Shown here: positions 1-12,132 of the stretch, piece after piece | Numbering within the stretch: the stretch's first letter is position 1 | How the letters are laid out: each line of letters opens with the position of its first letter | Source: Ligustrum vulgare | Taxonomy: Eukaryota; Streptophyta; Magnoliopsida; Lamiales; Oleaceae | Length of the DNA: 64,000 nt | Direction of reading: 5' to 3' | Assembly: GCA_963555705.1 (NCBI GenBank) | Contig: OY743180.1 | Location: 34,442,129-34,506,128 of the forward strand | The notes under the pieces: model-generated | The model's database searches: none | Seen by the model: the letters and a program-made list of their open reading frames with translations, nothing else | Told to the model about the DNA's origin: nothing | Position numbers and translations under genes: made by a program

Positions 1-122
1 GACGAGCGGCGGGGTTGCAAATAGGCTAAGTTCTGGGCTGATTGGGTGAGAAGACAGTGGTTGAGTTCGCGATTTTAGGAGCTCAAATTTTTCGGTGGAA
101 GATCGATGGCTGAGGTAAGTGT
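1..122 (-). mobile_element. Left part of an old chromovirus LTR (LTR-C), cut by the window edge
   Basis: This is the first part of an LTR split by the copia insertion that follows. Its last bases read into a GAGGTAAGT stretch that also occurs in the chromovirus LTRs at 9,215 and 15,815. The same LTR resumes at 17,659, beyond the second copy of the AGTGT target duplication (118-122 and 17,654-17,658). Its other end lies outside the window. It is the oldest layer of the nest. Confidence 0.75.
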
Positions 123-489
123 TGTAAGGTTTCGATATATACATGAACAGCGAAAATTAAACAAACACGAAACCATAGCCCGGATCAACCTTGCACGTAG
201 ATAGAATTTGTGATTAGAATAATACCTTTAATGAATCGCTAGAGTCTGATGTTGTTGTAGTATAGATCTTTACCACAGCCGTCCAATTGTCCAGCCTCTA
301 ATGGTGATCCACACAGCAAGTCACAATCTGGATTATTGTGCTAGCAATCAAGAAAACAACTCTCTTCATTTTCTCTACAATAGAGAAGTACTTATAGGAA
401 TAACCTAAACCTAATTAGGTTAAAGATTGTGGACTTGGGCCAACCCAAGTCCGGCCCAACTAATTGGACTTGGACATATTATTCCAACA
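123..489 (-). repeat. 3' LTR of the copia element
   Basis: 367 bp, matching 17,287-17,653 with five substitutions and no gaps. It ends next to a polypurine tract, which makes it the 3' LTR of a minus-strand element. Confidence 0.93.
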
Positions 490-500
490 ATCTCCCACTT
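490..500 (-). promoter_or_regulatory. Polypurine tract of the copia element
   Basis: On the minus strand the internal region ends AAGTGGGAGAT directly before the LTR start TGTTGG. This is the usual copia plus-strand priming site. A similar purine run (GAGTGGGAGAA) occurs near 1,588. Confidence 0.75.
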
Positions 501-1590
501 GTACAAGATCCAATTCCAGATGTTAAATTCTTGCCTTTTGTGTGTGACCCATCAGGTTCCATTCACGATGGCAAACGTCGTGTTATTATTATTATTCCAA
601 TCTGATTGGAATAAGATGAATTTAAATCTCTATTTCTAATTCATCATCGACTCACCAAGATCGATTAATTCACGTCGCCATCCTAGATTGACATCTAGCA
701 ATGTGTCAAGGCAATCCATGTGAAAGGAAAAGTCATGTGGCATGACAAGACCAGTTCATGTGCGGTTATCGTGGAAATACAATCCCTTCATCAATATAAC
801 CCAATTGGTTAAGAGATATGGATAGCGTCAATCTCATTTCAACCAATTATTATGTTATTCACTTCTTATCTTAGTTGATCTTGTTATGACTGAAAACACC
901 TTTTCAACTCATAACATCACCCCGGCCGAGGAATTTACATCAACTTAAGTGAGTGAAATACAGGTTATAATCTCCTACTACCCAGGAGTGACGAATCCTT
1001 ATATTGGACATACACAACCTTCATATGACTCTCACTACACCCGTACGATGTCATCTTGATGACTCCCTCTCAAGAGCCAACATCAACGCTCGCCAAAGCA
1101 TAGTAATCCTCATATAAGATTCTATGACGTCCTCAAGTCAAAGGACCAAATCCACAACCGCGCATTAGAGATTCACCACTGACGCTTGGATAGTTATCCA
1201 TGTGGAATCTCTAGGCGGGTCATCCAATGCTTTGTTCATCTAACAATGCATCCACGTGTTCATTTGAATGTCCCTCTACATTCTAGCTTGTGAGATAAGC
1301 TACTTTCTTCATAAGAAAGAAATGCAACACATGCTAGTCTAACTGCAACAACAATATCCATATCTTGCTGTTACTTCGACTAGGGACAATTTTAGAATAA
1401 GATATTAATGACTTGTATCTCACAGTCACAACACCTTGTGACTTACAAGTTAATTAAACTTACTCTACGGACTCTATTATCTAAATAATGAGTTAAACTC
1501 AATTTAATAATAGATCTGCCTTTATTGTAACAGTGATAATATGTGTTATGCTATCTCAACTATTGGATTTAGAGCATAACACTGACATTC
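501..1590 (-). other. Long 3' untranslated segment of the copia element
   Basis: About 1.1 kb between the last recognisable pol sequence and the 3' LTR. No coding similarity is visible on either strand; the short plus-strand frame at 427-639 is chance. A second purine tract near 1,588 marks its upstream limit and may be where an ancestral 3' LTR began. Confidence 0.5.
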
Positions 1591-4217
1591 TCCCACTCGA
1601 TCCAATAACTCATGTATCTTATACATAACGAGTTCATGTGACAATCACATTCCCGTTGGGATAGTGGATTTACAGGTGGATCTTAGACATGTGACTCTTC
1701 ACATATTCAACCTTTGCAAGGTTAGTGGGCATGAATTCTATTTTTCTACAATCTTCGAATAAGATAGTAGCCCCTAAATACATACTTAGATCATCGATGA
1801 GACTCAGTTCCCTCGCTTGCGCGATGGCTCCATTGTCGTCACAGTACTCATTACTGGAGCTACAATACTAGGAACAGTTATAGTTCACTAATGAACTTAA
1901 CGATCGATATTGCTTCACAAGTACTTATGTATTTGGTCTCGGTTGTATAGTTAGCAGTTTTTCTTGTTTGAACCATTTCAAACTGACCACACCACTACTA
2001 CGAGTTAATTAACAATTAGACTGAATATTTCCTTCATCCCTTTCCAGACTAAAGGATGGTATCTATGTACCTGAAGACTGTAAGTCTACATTTCTCCTCA
2101 TGTCTTCTGTATTCTTAGTACTTCTCAAGTTCTCAATAATACAAAAGGTGTTGTACATAGTGTGACGTTTAAGAAGATCTTATCGTCAAACAATCAAGTA
2201 TCTTCTCCACATCATTCTTTCTCAATACGTGTTCTAAACACCATTTTGAAAAGACTAACCCCAAAAATTTTGGGATAAAATCCTACATTGGATTCACTCA
2301 TGCTAACCCCATTAGCATTACATCTATGTACGTGGATTGAGAAATCAAAACAACCTTCCTAATCTATCTCTATAGATTCTGGTTTCCAAAGTAAAGGTTT
2401 TATTTCTCAAATCCATCATGGAGAAATTTAAAATAATTGCACTTTCACTTTAAAGGTTAGAGACTCAGCTTCTGATCAATAATATGTCATCTACATATAG
2501 TATCAGAAATATTGAATACTCTCACTAACCTTTTATATACACACATGATTAATCTGCAATTTTGATAAAATCAAACATTTTGATTATCTCATCAAAATTA
2601 AGATTCTAGCTCCGTGAGACTTGCTTTAATCTGTAATAGATATTTGTAGCTAGTAAGGATTCAAAAATCCCATAGTTACATCATGTTGCTACTACAAGCA
2701 GAATTCGAATTGATTCAGAGTAAACGTATTTACAGTCTATGGGTCTTACCCATTTCAGGCGAATCAAATAAGTTCCAAAACTTATTTTTATCTCGAATTC
2801 TATGGTTTCCTGCCATCTCGTATAGTCAACACTTGACTTAGCTACTATGTAAATATAGGTTCATTATCCTTGATGACTAATACAATATTAGCAATCAGGG
2901 ATGTGTAACTCATTGGAGTACGCGTGATCCTAATGTCTTTACATGGAGCTAGTGCGTTCTTAGTCGTCACCACGTCCTAAGTAATGATTGTGTCCCAAGT
3001 ATCGATTTGTGCCTCATCCAATGCAAACACATATTCGAGCGTATTTAATCGGTTAAGTATATGTGTAATCATGAACTCTTTCATGCTCTACTCTTACTCC
3101 CACTGTCTTCTCTTAGATGAACTATTTCTCCGAGACATTGACAAAATTCGAGATAGACTTTCTTTCTCGATAGGAATGTAGATATAATATCCAACCATAT
3201 TTTGGATATCCCTCAAATATACATATTGGACTAAGATTATTGCGTATCCAAATCTGGTATACTTCTAATAAGTATTGAGGTCTTAAATCTTAACGCGAGG
3301 AAGATTAGACCTTTTAAATCCATATCTTATATGGACCTTCATCAACCGATTATCATGGAACACAACTAAGTGTGTAATATAAAGTTTTTAGTGCAAAGCT
3401 CCAAAAACTGTTTTGGAGATTTTTGCGTGGCTTCATCAATGATTGCATCAATTACAATCTTTGTCCTTTCAGATTCGCCATTGTGTTGAGGCGTATGTGA
3501 AAGAGTTATCTACGCGAAAATTATGTTCTCATAATATAATCTTGAAGTCAATCACTTTAAAATATTCTTCACTTTGATCAAATCTATGTGCTTAGAATAT
3601 TTTGCTCATTTTGGTACTCTAATTTATATCTGTATTATTTGAACATTTCAAAGTTACAGATTTAAACTTTATTATAGATAACAATGACAATCATGGTTAT
3701 CTAATGATTAAAGACCACTCTGACATATGCCCACTTACATCCAAATGTAACAGGCTCAGTGGATCAACCATCCCACATTTTCCTTTTCAAAGAAAATTGA
3801 CTTATCAATTTACCTCCAAGGTGAGATATACATATATCTCTATTAATTGAATAAGTCAAGTGTCAGATTTAAGTGTGACTTCTTCTTTGCCAATATTCAG
3901 AATGTAGACTGTTTGTTATTTACCTCACTTCCATAATATCCCATTTAAGTTATCGAATAACTATTATTCTTAATTAAAGAGAATAATCACTTCATGTCCA
4001 AACATGAAGTTGAAGTGTCGTTCTTCATAAGAACTGTAATTAACAATTGTCTAATTTTAAACTGAGAAGGCAAAAATAGGTAATAGCTTCTTAAGCTGTT
4101 CAAACAACATTTGCTTTATTACCTATAAATAAGCACATCACCATTTTTCGCATTTATTCTACTTTTAGCCATTGCAAATTATCAGTATCTAATACTCGAT
4201 TGGTTAAGTAGATTATT
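1591..4217 (-). pseudogene. Decayed copia pol: RNase H, reverse transcriptase and integrase remnants
   Basis: No long open frame survives, but short conserved copia motifs can be read on the minus strand in the expected order. Near 3,420-3,500 an integrase-core motif of the type TPQHNGxSER is legible. At 2,474-2,503 the reverse-transcriptase active-site block reads LYVDDILLI. At 1,798-1,842 an RNase H block reads CDDNGAIAQA. The segments between contain many stops and frame changes. In copia elements this polyprotein encodes protease, integrase, reverse transcriptase and RNase H in that order, and the placement here agrees. The lineage within copia cannot be fixed. The contrast between ruined pol and nearly identical LTRs suggests mobilisation by proteins from another copy. 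Confidence 0.8.
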
Positions 4218-4380
4218 TGATGTGATCCGGAAAAGGCGTCAAAAATGAGAAATCAAGATACGGGCAATTCAACAATATTCTACATGGGAAAATGAATAAG
4301 TTTCATGTTGGGCTCGAGTCGAGATTCAAATCAGATCAATTAATGTCAAAGGATCAGAAAATTAGGCAGAAACAGACTCA

Positions 4381-4584
4381 CGGCCGTAACACCCATTTTT
4401 ACGGCCGTAAAATCAATATGACAAATTTGGACAGAAAGGCCTTTACGGCCGTAACATATCATCTCACGGCCGTAAATGAAGAAGAAGACTTATGGCCGTA
4501 ATCAAGATTCTCACGGCCGTAACAAATTAAACCACATTTTGATCCGAGAGGCTATTACGGCCGTAAAGACAATTGTTACGGCCG
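4381..4584. repeat. Four palindrome pairs (TTACGGCCGTAA type) in the solo LTR
   Basis: CGGCCG cores start at 4381/4402, 4446/4467, 4493/4514 and 4558/4579; the 4493 copy is TGGCCG. The cores of every pair are exactly 21 bp apart. Successive pairs start 65, 47 and 65 bp apart. Most copies extend to a near-perfect 12-bp palindrome. Confidence 0.95.
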
Positions 4585-4757
4585 TAATTCAAGTAACGCG
4601 TTTTTGGGCCTTGTTTTGCGGCTAGGGTTTAGTTGGTTATTTTTTGTTTTAATTATTTTTGATAATTTTGGTTATTTTGGTATTTTAGTTATTTTAGGTA
4701 TTTTCGCCTAATTAGAATTCTATTCAGAGTCAGTTAGCGATTAGGTTTTATTTTGCC

Positions 4758-4766
4758 TATTTATAT
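4758..4766 (+). promoter_or_regulatory. Likely TATA box of the LTR promoter
   Basis: TATTTATAT lies in the middle of the LTR, downstream of the palindrome array. The same element is kept in N1 (reverse complement near 21,250) and in the inverted LTR arm near 21,770. This is the expected place for the U3 core promoter. Assigned by motif only. Confidence 0.5.
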
Positions 4767-5121
4767 GCTTTTCCATTCAATGTAAAAAGAGAATATTTTT
4801 TATGAATGAAAATTATATTGAGTGTTTTCTCAACATTGTTCTGGAATTGAACAAACTTCGAACTTATCAAATATTGTGGGATATTTGTGGCGTTCAAATC
4901 AATTAAACTTATCAAGGATCTGGACATTCCTTGTGGCGTTCCCCCTTTGTGGTTCTTATCTCCGCATCGTAACGGGTCTCGGGTTTAATATACCCCTGGT
5001 TCTTGCATCGTGAGGTCGGGGTTGTAGTGTTACCGTCCGTTCCAACTTGGATTCGGAACTTTCCAAGCGTTATTCCGCGAGTTACGGTTCGAGGACCCCC
5101 TCCCGGGTTCTCATCATTATT

Positions 5122-6230
5122 TAACCTCTATCAAATAGAAAACTGAAGTAGAAGATTCACCAAACTTCTCATTTCTTCAGTTCGGTTAAGGAAGCCTCGC
5201 AATTATAAATTTAGTGTCCTATTATTGGCATGTTCGAGAAGAGTATTCTCGATCATATCATGTTTTGAGATCATTTCTCAAAGGAAGACATCAATTTAAG
5301 GATTTCAGTCTAATGAGTTTATAGAGTATCAATTATACTCCATAAGTTCAAGTAACAACTCAAATTTTAAAACTCATACAACAACAATAATAATTACAAT
5401 AGAATCACATATTATCATGTTTTTGATTAATTTAATAAGGTCTTTTATTAAATCGATTGCTCCCACTGTTTTACTTGAATTAATGACCCTCAACATTAAT
5501 CTCGTAGAATCCTGTTAGATTCACAGTAGGCTAGGATCTCGTTTATTTCATTAGAACCTTGAGTGACTCAACAAGCTCTAATGAAACATTCAGGTAGATA
5601 CTCCTATCAATCACATCTCCATGTGACTCCTAGGTCATCAAGTAGACAATTCTTTGTCACACACATCTTATGTATTTACTTTATTGTGCCTCCAAAACCT
5701 CATCTCCTTGAGTGACTCAACAAAAGATAGATTTCGGTTAAATTCTACCCATTGTTCAGAAACATCTTATGTTTCATAGTGATAAACACACCTTCCCACT
5801 TGCAGCCTTGAGTGACTCAACAAGCTGCATCGAGGGTGGATTCTGGTTTTTCACTATAACAACGGAAGGCACTTTGCATTAACCAATTAATACGAATTTA
5901 ATAAATTGCTTCCAAAATTATATCACTTTTGATTGACTCAAAATGATGTTGTTTTGGTTAAGTCTGACCCATTGTTCAGAAGTATCTAATACTTCATAAT
6001 GAGAAACATATCTACCAGCGAGTAGCCTTGAGTGACTCAACAAGCTGACATCGATAGTAAACTCTGATTTTTCATTATAACAATGGAAAGCGTATGACTT
6101 AATATAATATTAAGTGAGGGGTTTGTCTCATCATTCCTATGTATATTAACTAACATCCACCATGCAATTAATCATACATACAATATTATTATGGATGATT
6201 ATGGACGATATCTATCTAGTCTTCTCGAGC
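5122..6230 (-). repeat. Copia 5' internal region with repeated TTGAGTGACTCAA blocks
   Basis: This continues the copia internal region beyond the solo LTR. A block CCTTGAGTGACTCAACAAG, with a 13-bp perfect palindrome at its centre, occurs near 5,565, 5,710, 5,808 and 6,026. The last two copies sit in similar stretches about 220 bp apart that share flanking text, so part of this is a diverged tandem duplication. On the minus strand the block could encode LVESLK, so it may derive from gag, but no open frame remains. Confidence 0.6.
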
Positions 6231-6309
6231 CATGAAGAAGACTAGTTGGTCAATTCCTAGGGGACATTGCATTTGATCATCGAATGCTAAATGCAATAAT
6301 CTCCATCTG

Positions 6310-6560
6310 CTGCTGCAACCTGTATCCTATACTAGTTGTTTTCTTGTGGTCAGCTTCAACCTGTATCCTATACTAGTTGGCACGCAGGCCTTTATCAAAG
6401 GACTCGCAGGTCCATATCTACAAACTAGAGCTCGTAGGCCCAAATAAATTAAATAATAGGCACGCAGGCTCAATTAATTAATAATAGGCTCGCAGACCCA
6501 AATAAATTAAATAATAGGCTCGCAGGCTCAATTAAATAATAATATGCTCGCAGGCCCAAC
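6310..6560 (-). repeat. Direct repeats and a GGCTCGCAGGCCC minisatellite in the copia leader
   Basis: Two copies of AACCTGTATCCTATACTAGT lie near 6,318 and 6,358. They are followed by seven variants of GGCTCGCAGGCCC (near 6,379, 6,402, 6,428, 6,458, 6,487, 6,517 and 6,543) separated by AT-rich spacers, at a period of about 24-30 bp. No coding signal is seen. Confidence 0.75.
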
Positions 6561-7600
6561 CAACAAAGCAGAATAAATTAACCATACATTCAACCAATCA
6601 CATGGGTCGAGTCCATAATCATCCATTAAATACACATTCATCATATAAAGGTATTATAATATAATATCTAATATTATATAAATAAATTTCAAGTTTCTAG
6701 CAATTTAGGTCGTCTAAACTAATTTAGATAAAATGGATCGGAACAATAATTAATTAATCAAATTAATTAATTAACTTTAGTTAGCGGGACTTATTTAATT
6801 AAAATCATATTTTAATCAAATACCAATTTAGAGTCAAACTCTAATTCTAAAAGAGGCAAATTAGGATAAAACTCCTAAAATAAAATGAAATTCAACTTAG
6901 TAATTAATTAATCAAATTAATCAATTACTTTAATTGACGAGTTTATTTAATTAAAATCAAATTTTAATTAAATAATAAATTAGAGTCCAACTCCAATATC
7001 AAGATTTTAGGGTTAATTGAATTTAGGATCAAATCCTAAATAAGGTTCAATTAATAATCAATTAATCAAATTAACTAATTATTAAATTTAATTAAACATC
7101 AAATTAGAGTCCAAACTCTAATTCTAGAATTAGGGCAAATTGAATTAATATTTAAATTTAGGACAAAACTCCTAAATAAAGTAAAATTCAATTTAGGGTC
7201 AAAATTATATATTTTGTTAAAATCCAATTTTAACAATAATTTGAAAGTCGCGGATTTTAAAATAAAATTTTGAATTGGGTCAAAATTAATTTTCTGGTCA
7301 AAGTTTTAAATTGGGTCAAACCCATTCAAAATCAAATTTTAAATACTTTTAAAAAAATTGCAATTTGACTCCATAATTCAAAAATTACAAGCAGATCCTA
7401 AAATTTCGAAAAATTGCAAGATAGGCCCTCTATTTATAAAATTACAAATTGACCCTTATTTCATAATTGCACACGGGGCCCTACAATTTCACAAATTGCA
7501 CAAGAGGCCCCCGCCTCCAAATGAAACCCTAATTCAAATATTGCAAATAAGCCCTTGTAAATTCCAAAATTGCGGAGGAAGCCCCCGCCCCCAAAAAATC
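6561..7600 (-). other. AT-rich copia leader with degenerate ~30-bp repeats
   Basis: Long AT-rich stretch. From 6,830 to 7,150 the phrase AGAGTCCAACTCTAAT and variants recur. From 7,355 to 7,600 a degenerate unit of about 30 bp (AAATTGCA followed by a GGCCCT-like core) recurs at least seven times. No gene is visible; the short frames here run through repeats. Confidence 0.6.
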
Positions 7601-7609
7601 TGAAACCCT

Positions 7610-7965
7610 GTCTCCTCTCCCTTGCCCTCAGCGGCGCGGCGTCAGCGACCTGTGGTGGGGACTGCTTCACACAGCAGCGTGCGGACGCTGCTGCACTGCA
7701 GCGGGAGGGCACTGGTGGCGATGCTGTAGCAGCGCCTTCGTCCTGCTACAGCCGACGTGATGCCTCCGTTGCGAGCTGCAGCAGCGCGACCTTCGCGCTC
7801 CGGAGACGACGCAACAGCGTGCGACGCTGTTGTTGCAGCAGCGTCGCACGCTGCTGCGATAAGGCAGCGGTGCTGCTGCTGTAGCACCGCTCTTCTAACT
7901 GAAGCAGCGCCCGCCGATCAACCTGCTGCTGTGAACGCATCGAAGCTGCGAGGCGCAGCTGCGAC
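7610..7965 (-). other. GC-rich GCAGCAGCG-type leader segment of the copia element (left half)
   Basis: A sharp change from AT-rich to GC-rich sequence full of GCAGC/GCTGC words. The segment continues at 16,853-17,100, on the far side of the composite insertion, so it was once one block of about 600 bp close to the copia primer site. Frames stay open on both strands because of the composition; I do not call a gene. It ends with GCGAC (7,961-7,965), the first copy of the target duplication. Confidence 0.7.
7815..7853. repeat. Perfect 15-bp inverted repeat (hairpin) in the GC-rich block
   Basis: CAGCGTGCGACGCTG at 7,815-7,829 and its exact reverse complement at 7,839-7,853 are separated by 9 nt. 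The transcript could form a strong stem-loop in the copia leader. A role is not shown. Confidence 0.9.
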
Positions 7966-10236
7966 TGTAACGCCCCGGATTCTGAACACCCGGAACGCCA
8001 CTTCATCGTCTCCATTAACTTTAAAAATAATAATTTAGCGGAAAATAAAACAATAATTGAAATTTCATTTCATATAATTTTATAAAGTTTGACCCAAAAG
8101 GTCAACAATTCAAATATTTAAATAATTTGAAAATAAACTTGGAATAAATATGAAATAGATAAATTTCAATTTTATATAAAACATTTCTAAAATCTCAATA
8201 ATAGCCACCATCGCATGCCTCGCCGCCAACTCCGTCATCTGCAAAATTTTAGTTTTGGAAAACGTGAGTATTTCATAGAAATACTCAGTAGACTCGCGCA
8301 TAATAATCATTTAACATTATAAATCAAAACACATAATCATGATATTCAAGTCTCAGGTGTCTAACGATCACCAGTATTCTCATGAACAAGTAAATAACAT
8401 ACAAGTTCAAGTCTCATGCATTTAAGCAAGTAAATTCTCGTAACATAGTCTCATGCTCAGAAAGCAAGTAATTTCTCGTAACATAGTCTCATGCTTAGAA
8501 AGCAAGTAATTCTCATGAACACAATCATACATGCTAAACTTATAATCCAAATAATTATTGATGCGCACTTTGGAAAACGTAAATTTGTAGATTAGAGTCT
8601 ACCTTAACGAGTGTGGTTGAGCGGGAATGACTTAAATCTTTCAAATCTCCTTACGTCTCGTCTAACCAATAAGTTACATTAATCTTTCGAAACTTATAGT
8701 TTAAAAATAATAATTTACAATTTGAGGACTGAAATTGATGTTTTGAAAGTGAGGGACTAAAATGAATATTTTTGAAAGTTGAGTCGAAGCTCAAAATGAA
8801 TATTAAATTGTAGGGCTTGAAATAAGTGATTTTAAAAATGAAGGGCTGAAATGGTAAGTTTTAAAACCAAAAGGACTAAATTAAATAACTTTAAAACTTT
8901 GGGGGCTTAAAAGTAAATTTTTGAAAAATCAAAATATTTAAAACAAAACATCACTCTCTCTCTCTACCCATTTCAGTCAAAGACGCAGAGAGAGGGGAGG
9001 AGGGACGCGAGGGAGAAGGAAGAAATCTTGTCTTCCAGCCGGCGGTTTCGACGGCGCAACGCCGGCGCAGGGTGCGGCCAACGACGAGGTTTTCACTAGG
9101 CTAGGTTTCTATGTGGATTTGGTGCATTTTTGTGCGAGAACAAGTGCGAAACCGAGGCCAAAAACGAGGCTTGGAGTTGGGTATTTTCTGGCAATATGTG
9201 CGGTCGAAAGTGATCGAGGGTTGAGGTAAGTCTATTCTTTGAATTTGGGTTTTTGATTGGGGATTGGAATTTGGGTGTTGGTTGAATGGCGTTTGAGGAG
9301 GGCAGTGGCGGTGCGGTCGAGTGATTCGGCCGGTGTGATGCTATTCTAGAATTCTGGTGGAAGGGGTTTGGTTTTGGCAGAATTTTGGTGCGTGGGCTGG
9401 TCGATGGTGATGATGGTTCCGTTGGCTGTGGTCGTGAACGTAGGGCAGTCCCGGTTGGGTGTGAATTTCGTTTCAGCAAATTGTGGTTCGGTTTAGGCTG
9501 ATTGTTTAAGTTGGTCGATTGGCAGGCAGTGTAATGGTCTGATTTTTGGTTGAGATGATGAAGGTTTGCTGCGGTTTGTGTGGCGTGTTGGTTTTGGGCT
9601 TGTGCAGTTGAACGTTGGCTATTTTAGGTTTGGCAGTGGTGGTCGAGAATGAGGTGTTTGAAATTAAACATTGCAGATTGTGGACTGGTTTGTAGTCTGT
9701 GTGGTGAAGATGGCTGTCGGTTGGAATGGTGACTCGAGTGGGTGATTTGGCTCGTGGTGGTGTCGAGGGGAAAGAGGTGAGGCATCTATTTAATAGTTGA
9801 TTTAGGTGTTAAACATGGTAGTTTAGGTTAAATCTTGATTCATGGAAAATTGTAAGAATTTTAGAAATAAAATATTGATTGTGTAAGGAAAGACTTGGGG
9901 AGGAAGAAGCTATTGAATTGATTGGGCCAAGAAAAGACTTATTGGGTTTGAATGATTGGTAAAAATATTTGGGCTCGATAAATTGGATCGGACTAAAACA
10001 TTTAAAATTGGGACTCAATATAATTAATACTTGGATTTTTGAAAATAAACTGTGATATTGAAATATTTTTGATAAAGATTGAAATTAAACTAAGTATTTA
10101 AATAAATTTAATTTCACTTAACTGGCTAGACGAGCACGCGTTTAAAAATAAATAACTAAATGATAGGCAAAGTCGAAGTGACACGCTTTTAAAAATATTT
10201 ATTTGAATAAAATCACGAAAATTCTCGGTCGCTACA
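7966..10236 (-). repeat. 3' LTR (LTR1) of the composite chromovirus
   Basis: 2,271 bp, TGTAACGCC to GTCGCTACA on the plus strand. It matches 14,558-16,847 with about ten substitutions plus a 20-bp duplication difference. A purine tract abuts its right edge, which makes it the 3' LTR of a minus-strand element. Confidence 0.92.
8705..8940. repeat. Degenerate ~30-bp repeats inside LTR1
   Basis: A GGGACTAAAATGAA-like phrase separated by TTTTGAAA-like spacers recurs about eight times. The same block lies in LTR-B (12,850-13,150) and LTR2 (15,310-15,520), so it is a property of the LTR family. Confidence 0.75.
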
Positions 10237-10252
10237 ACCCTACCCCCTTAAA
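10237..10252 (-). promoter_or_regulatory. Polypurine tract next to LTR1
   Basis: On the minus strand AAGGGGGTAGGGT runs directly into the LTR start TGTAGCGACC. Equivalent tracts sit at 14,282-14,297 and 18,673-18,688. Confidence 0.85.
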
Positions 10253-11727
10253 ATAATTTCGTCCTCGAAATTTTAAACTTTCTTGATCTAAATATATCTG
10301 GGTATTAAGCCAGACTTCTTTCTTCTTTCTTTTCTCAAGTAGTTTCAGCACTACCTCGTCTACCCCATTGGACTTTGACTAGAGAAACCTCTTTATCAAT
10401 CTCTACTATTTCTTTAAGAAATTATATCACACCATAGTAATTAATCATTATGAAGTCTATCATCATCTTCTCAAACCTCTTATGGTAAATAACCCAAAAT
10501 CAATTGTAACGTTAGAAATCACATGAATATTCTTCCGTGTAATATGCCTAATAACATGTTATCCACAAATCAGCATAATATCATCAACTTATTGTATACG
10601 AGAATCTTATTCATATAATACATTTGTGCATCATCTTGATCTCTAACATCTTCCTATATACGTCACCAAAACATATCACAAAATTCAATTAATATTAAAA
10701 AAAATTTGTTCCCAAGTAACTAAGATTCTGCTCCTGAATGCCACAACATTTTCTGCAAGATATAACTTGGTATTTCCTATGTATACCTCAAATGATCGTA
10801 TAACTCCACATGTACATTGATACTTAATCGATTTCACACTTCACCAATCAGGATATTTATATTTAACAATCTCCAAAATTATCAAAACTTTAACTCCAAA
10901 TCGATACTCTGTTCAAGATTTCACTCGTGCTTACCTAAGCCGCAACGTAAATAAACAACCAATAACTTTCAACCATCTTATACTTGAAAATAATATTTCC
11001 TCATTATTCATGGGTCAACCAAAATTCTCTTTTCAAAAATCTCGAAGTGTCTCCAACAAAATCCTCAAATGTTCGTCGTATTGTTTACTATCTCTAGGAT
11101 AAACCAAAATATCGTCCATGAATACAATGAAAAAAATGTCCAATTAATGTTGGAAAACTCAGTTCATCAAATCCATAAATACTGTTGATGGGTACTTATT
11201 CTTTATTGCCAACTTGTTAAGTAGTATAGTTACTCCCTATAGAGATACACTTGGCCAAATAAAAACTTTAAATCCTTTTATCCAAATCTCAATCAAATGC
11301 TTAAACAAGAATGCAAGACTTACCCCAACAATAAGTTTCACTTATAAAATCGAGGCATCATTAAATATCAAACACCCAAAATTCAATTCTTTCTTCTTAC
11401 TACTCTAAGCTTCATCTTCATATCTAATCCCAAAATTAAATCTCTGACGTATGTGTAACATAACCTAATTCAATCATGAAATAGAATATGATCTAGTCTC
11501 CAAATTCCGATTAAATCACTATTTTCCCCAAAAAAATCAAAGTTATAATCATCAATCATGACAAATATAAAGTAACCATTTTCATCTGATGCAACATCTA
11601 CGTACATAATCTGATATCCCTTTTGATAGGAGCATACACTAGATCTAAGTTCCTCGGTTGACTTCTTGTGAAAGGGGTCATGTCCTAAACCAATTATGCA
11701 AAGTCCAATTAGACGGGGTTTATCCAT
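10253..11727 (-). pseudogene. Decayed chromovirus pol (reverse transcriptase to chromodomain)
   Basis: Only fragments can be read, on the minus strand. Near 11,095-11,130 a Ty3/gypsy reverse-transcriptase active site reads FMDDILV, followed by the usual [15 protein letters not shown] helix near 11,050. Close to the polypurine tract (10,330-10,410) a chromodomain fragment LVKVQWGRRGS is legible, ending in a stop. An 85-residue minus-strand frame at 11,470-11,727 has no feature I recognise. The distance from primer site to purine tract is only about 1.9 kb, so gag and large parts of pol are deleted. Confidence 0.72.
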
Positions 11728-11990
11728 TTCTCTTAGTTAAAATTACGAGGACGTAAAAATATTTAAAAACTCATTCAAATTATGCTCAAACTCGTTTTCT
11801 TTCTTTCTTTTTTTTTTATTTCGGATACAAAAATTTCTCATTCTTTCTCATCCAATTCTCAAAATACTTCATTTCTCATGTATCCGAAATCATCATAACA
11901 TAAACTTCATGATAAAATCATTTACCTTCGGAGTTAGCGGAGCGAACGATGGCAGTGGCAAAAGTTGTCAAAACATTGTCGTCAAAACAT

Positions 11991-12000
<10 letters not shown>

Positions 12001-12053
<53 letters not shown>

Positions 12054-12076
12054 TTTTTTTTTAAAAAAAAAAAAAA
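12001..12076. repeat. (TTA)n microsatellite with TA, T and A runs
   Basis: About fifteen TTA units, then TATATATA, a T run and an A run. It lies in the leader just downstream (minus strand) of the LTR-B primer site. Frames through it code homopolymers and are not genes. Confidence 0.95.
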
Positions 12077-12117
12077 TTCTCTTTTCAAAATTTGCAAGTC
12101 TACAGAAACGAAGACCC

Positions 12118-12129
12118 GCTCTGATACCA
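12118..12129 (-). promoter_or_regulatory. Primer-binding site (initiator tRNA-Met type) next to LTR-B
   Basis: The plus strand reads GCTCTGATACCA; the minus strand is TGGTATCAGAGC, complementary to the 3' end of plant initiator tRNA-Met. It lies 3 nt from the LTR-B edge. Confidence 0.9.
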
Positions 12130-12132
12130 TGC

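Larger units (their letters stand above)
4218..5116 (+). mobile_element. Solo LTR of the CRM-like family (non-autonomous subfamily)
   Basis: 899 bp, begins TGATGTGATCC, ends TCTCATCA, and is flanked by the perfect 5-bp duplication TTATT (4,213-4,217 and 5,117-5,121). No internal region is present, so it is a solo LTR left by recombination between the two LTRs of a full insertion. Its 5' edge matches the N1 LTR edge at 19,115, and its 3' half matches the LTR pieces at 20,897-21,336 and 21,621-22,012. It landed in the copia pol/gag region. It carries eight palindromes, listed separately. Confidence 0.93.

Noticed and set aside
427..5013. Plus-strand ORFs of 62-70 residues at 427, 2,984, 4,292 and 4,822
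   Set aside because: They lie antisense to copia pol or its 3' UTR, or inside the solo LTR, and have no recognisable domains.
7461..8038. Several overlapping ORFs of 60-104 residues on both strands
   Set aside because: GC-rich GCAGC repeats leave frames open by composition. No domain is visible, and the frames cross the LTR1 insertion joint.
9096..9479. 127-residue Pro/Ser/Asn-rich minus-strand ORF (also 17,584-17,955 and 18,196-18,624)
   Set aside because: Low-complexity translation of LTR sequence. It is not kept open in LTR2 or LTR-B.
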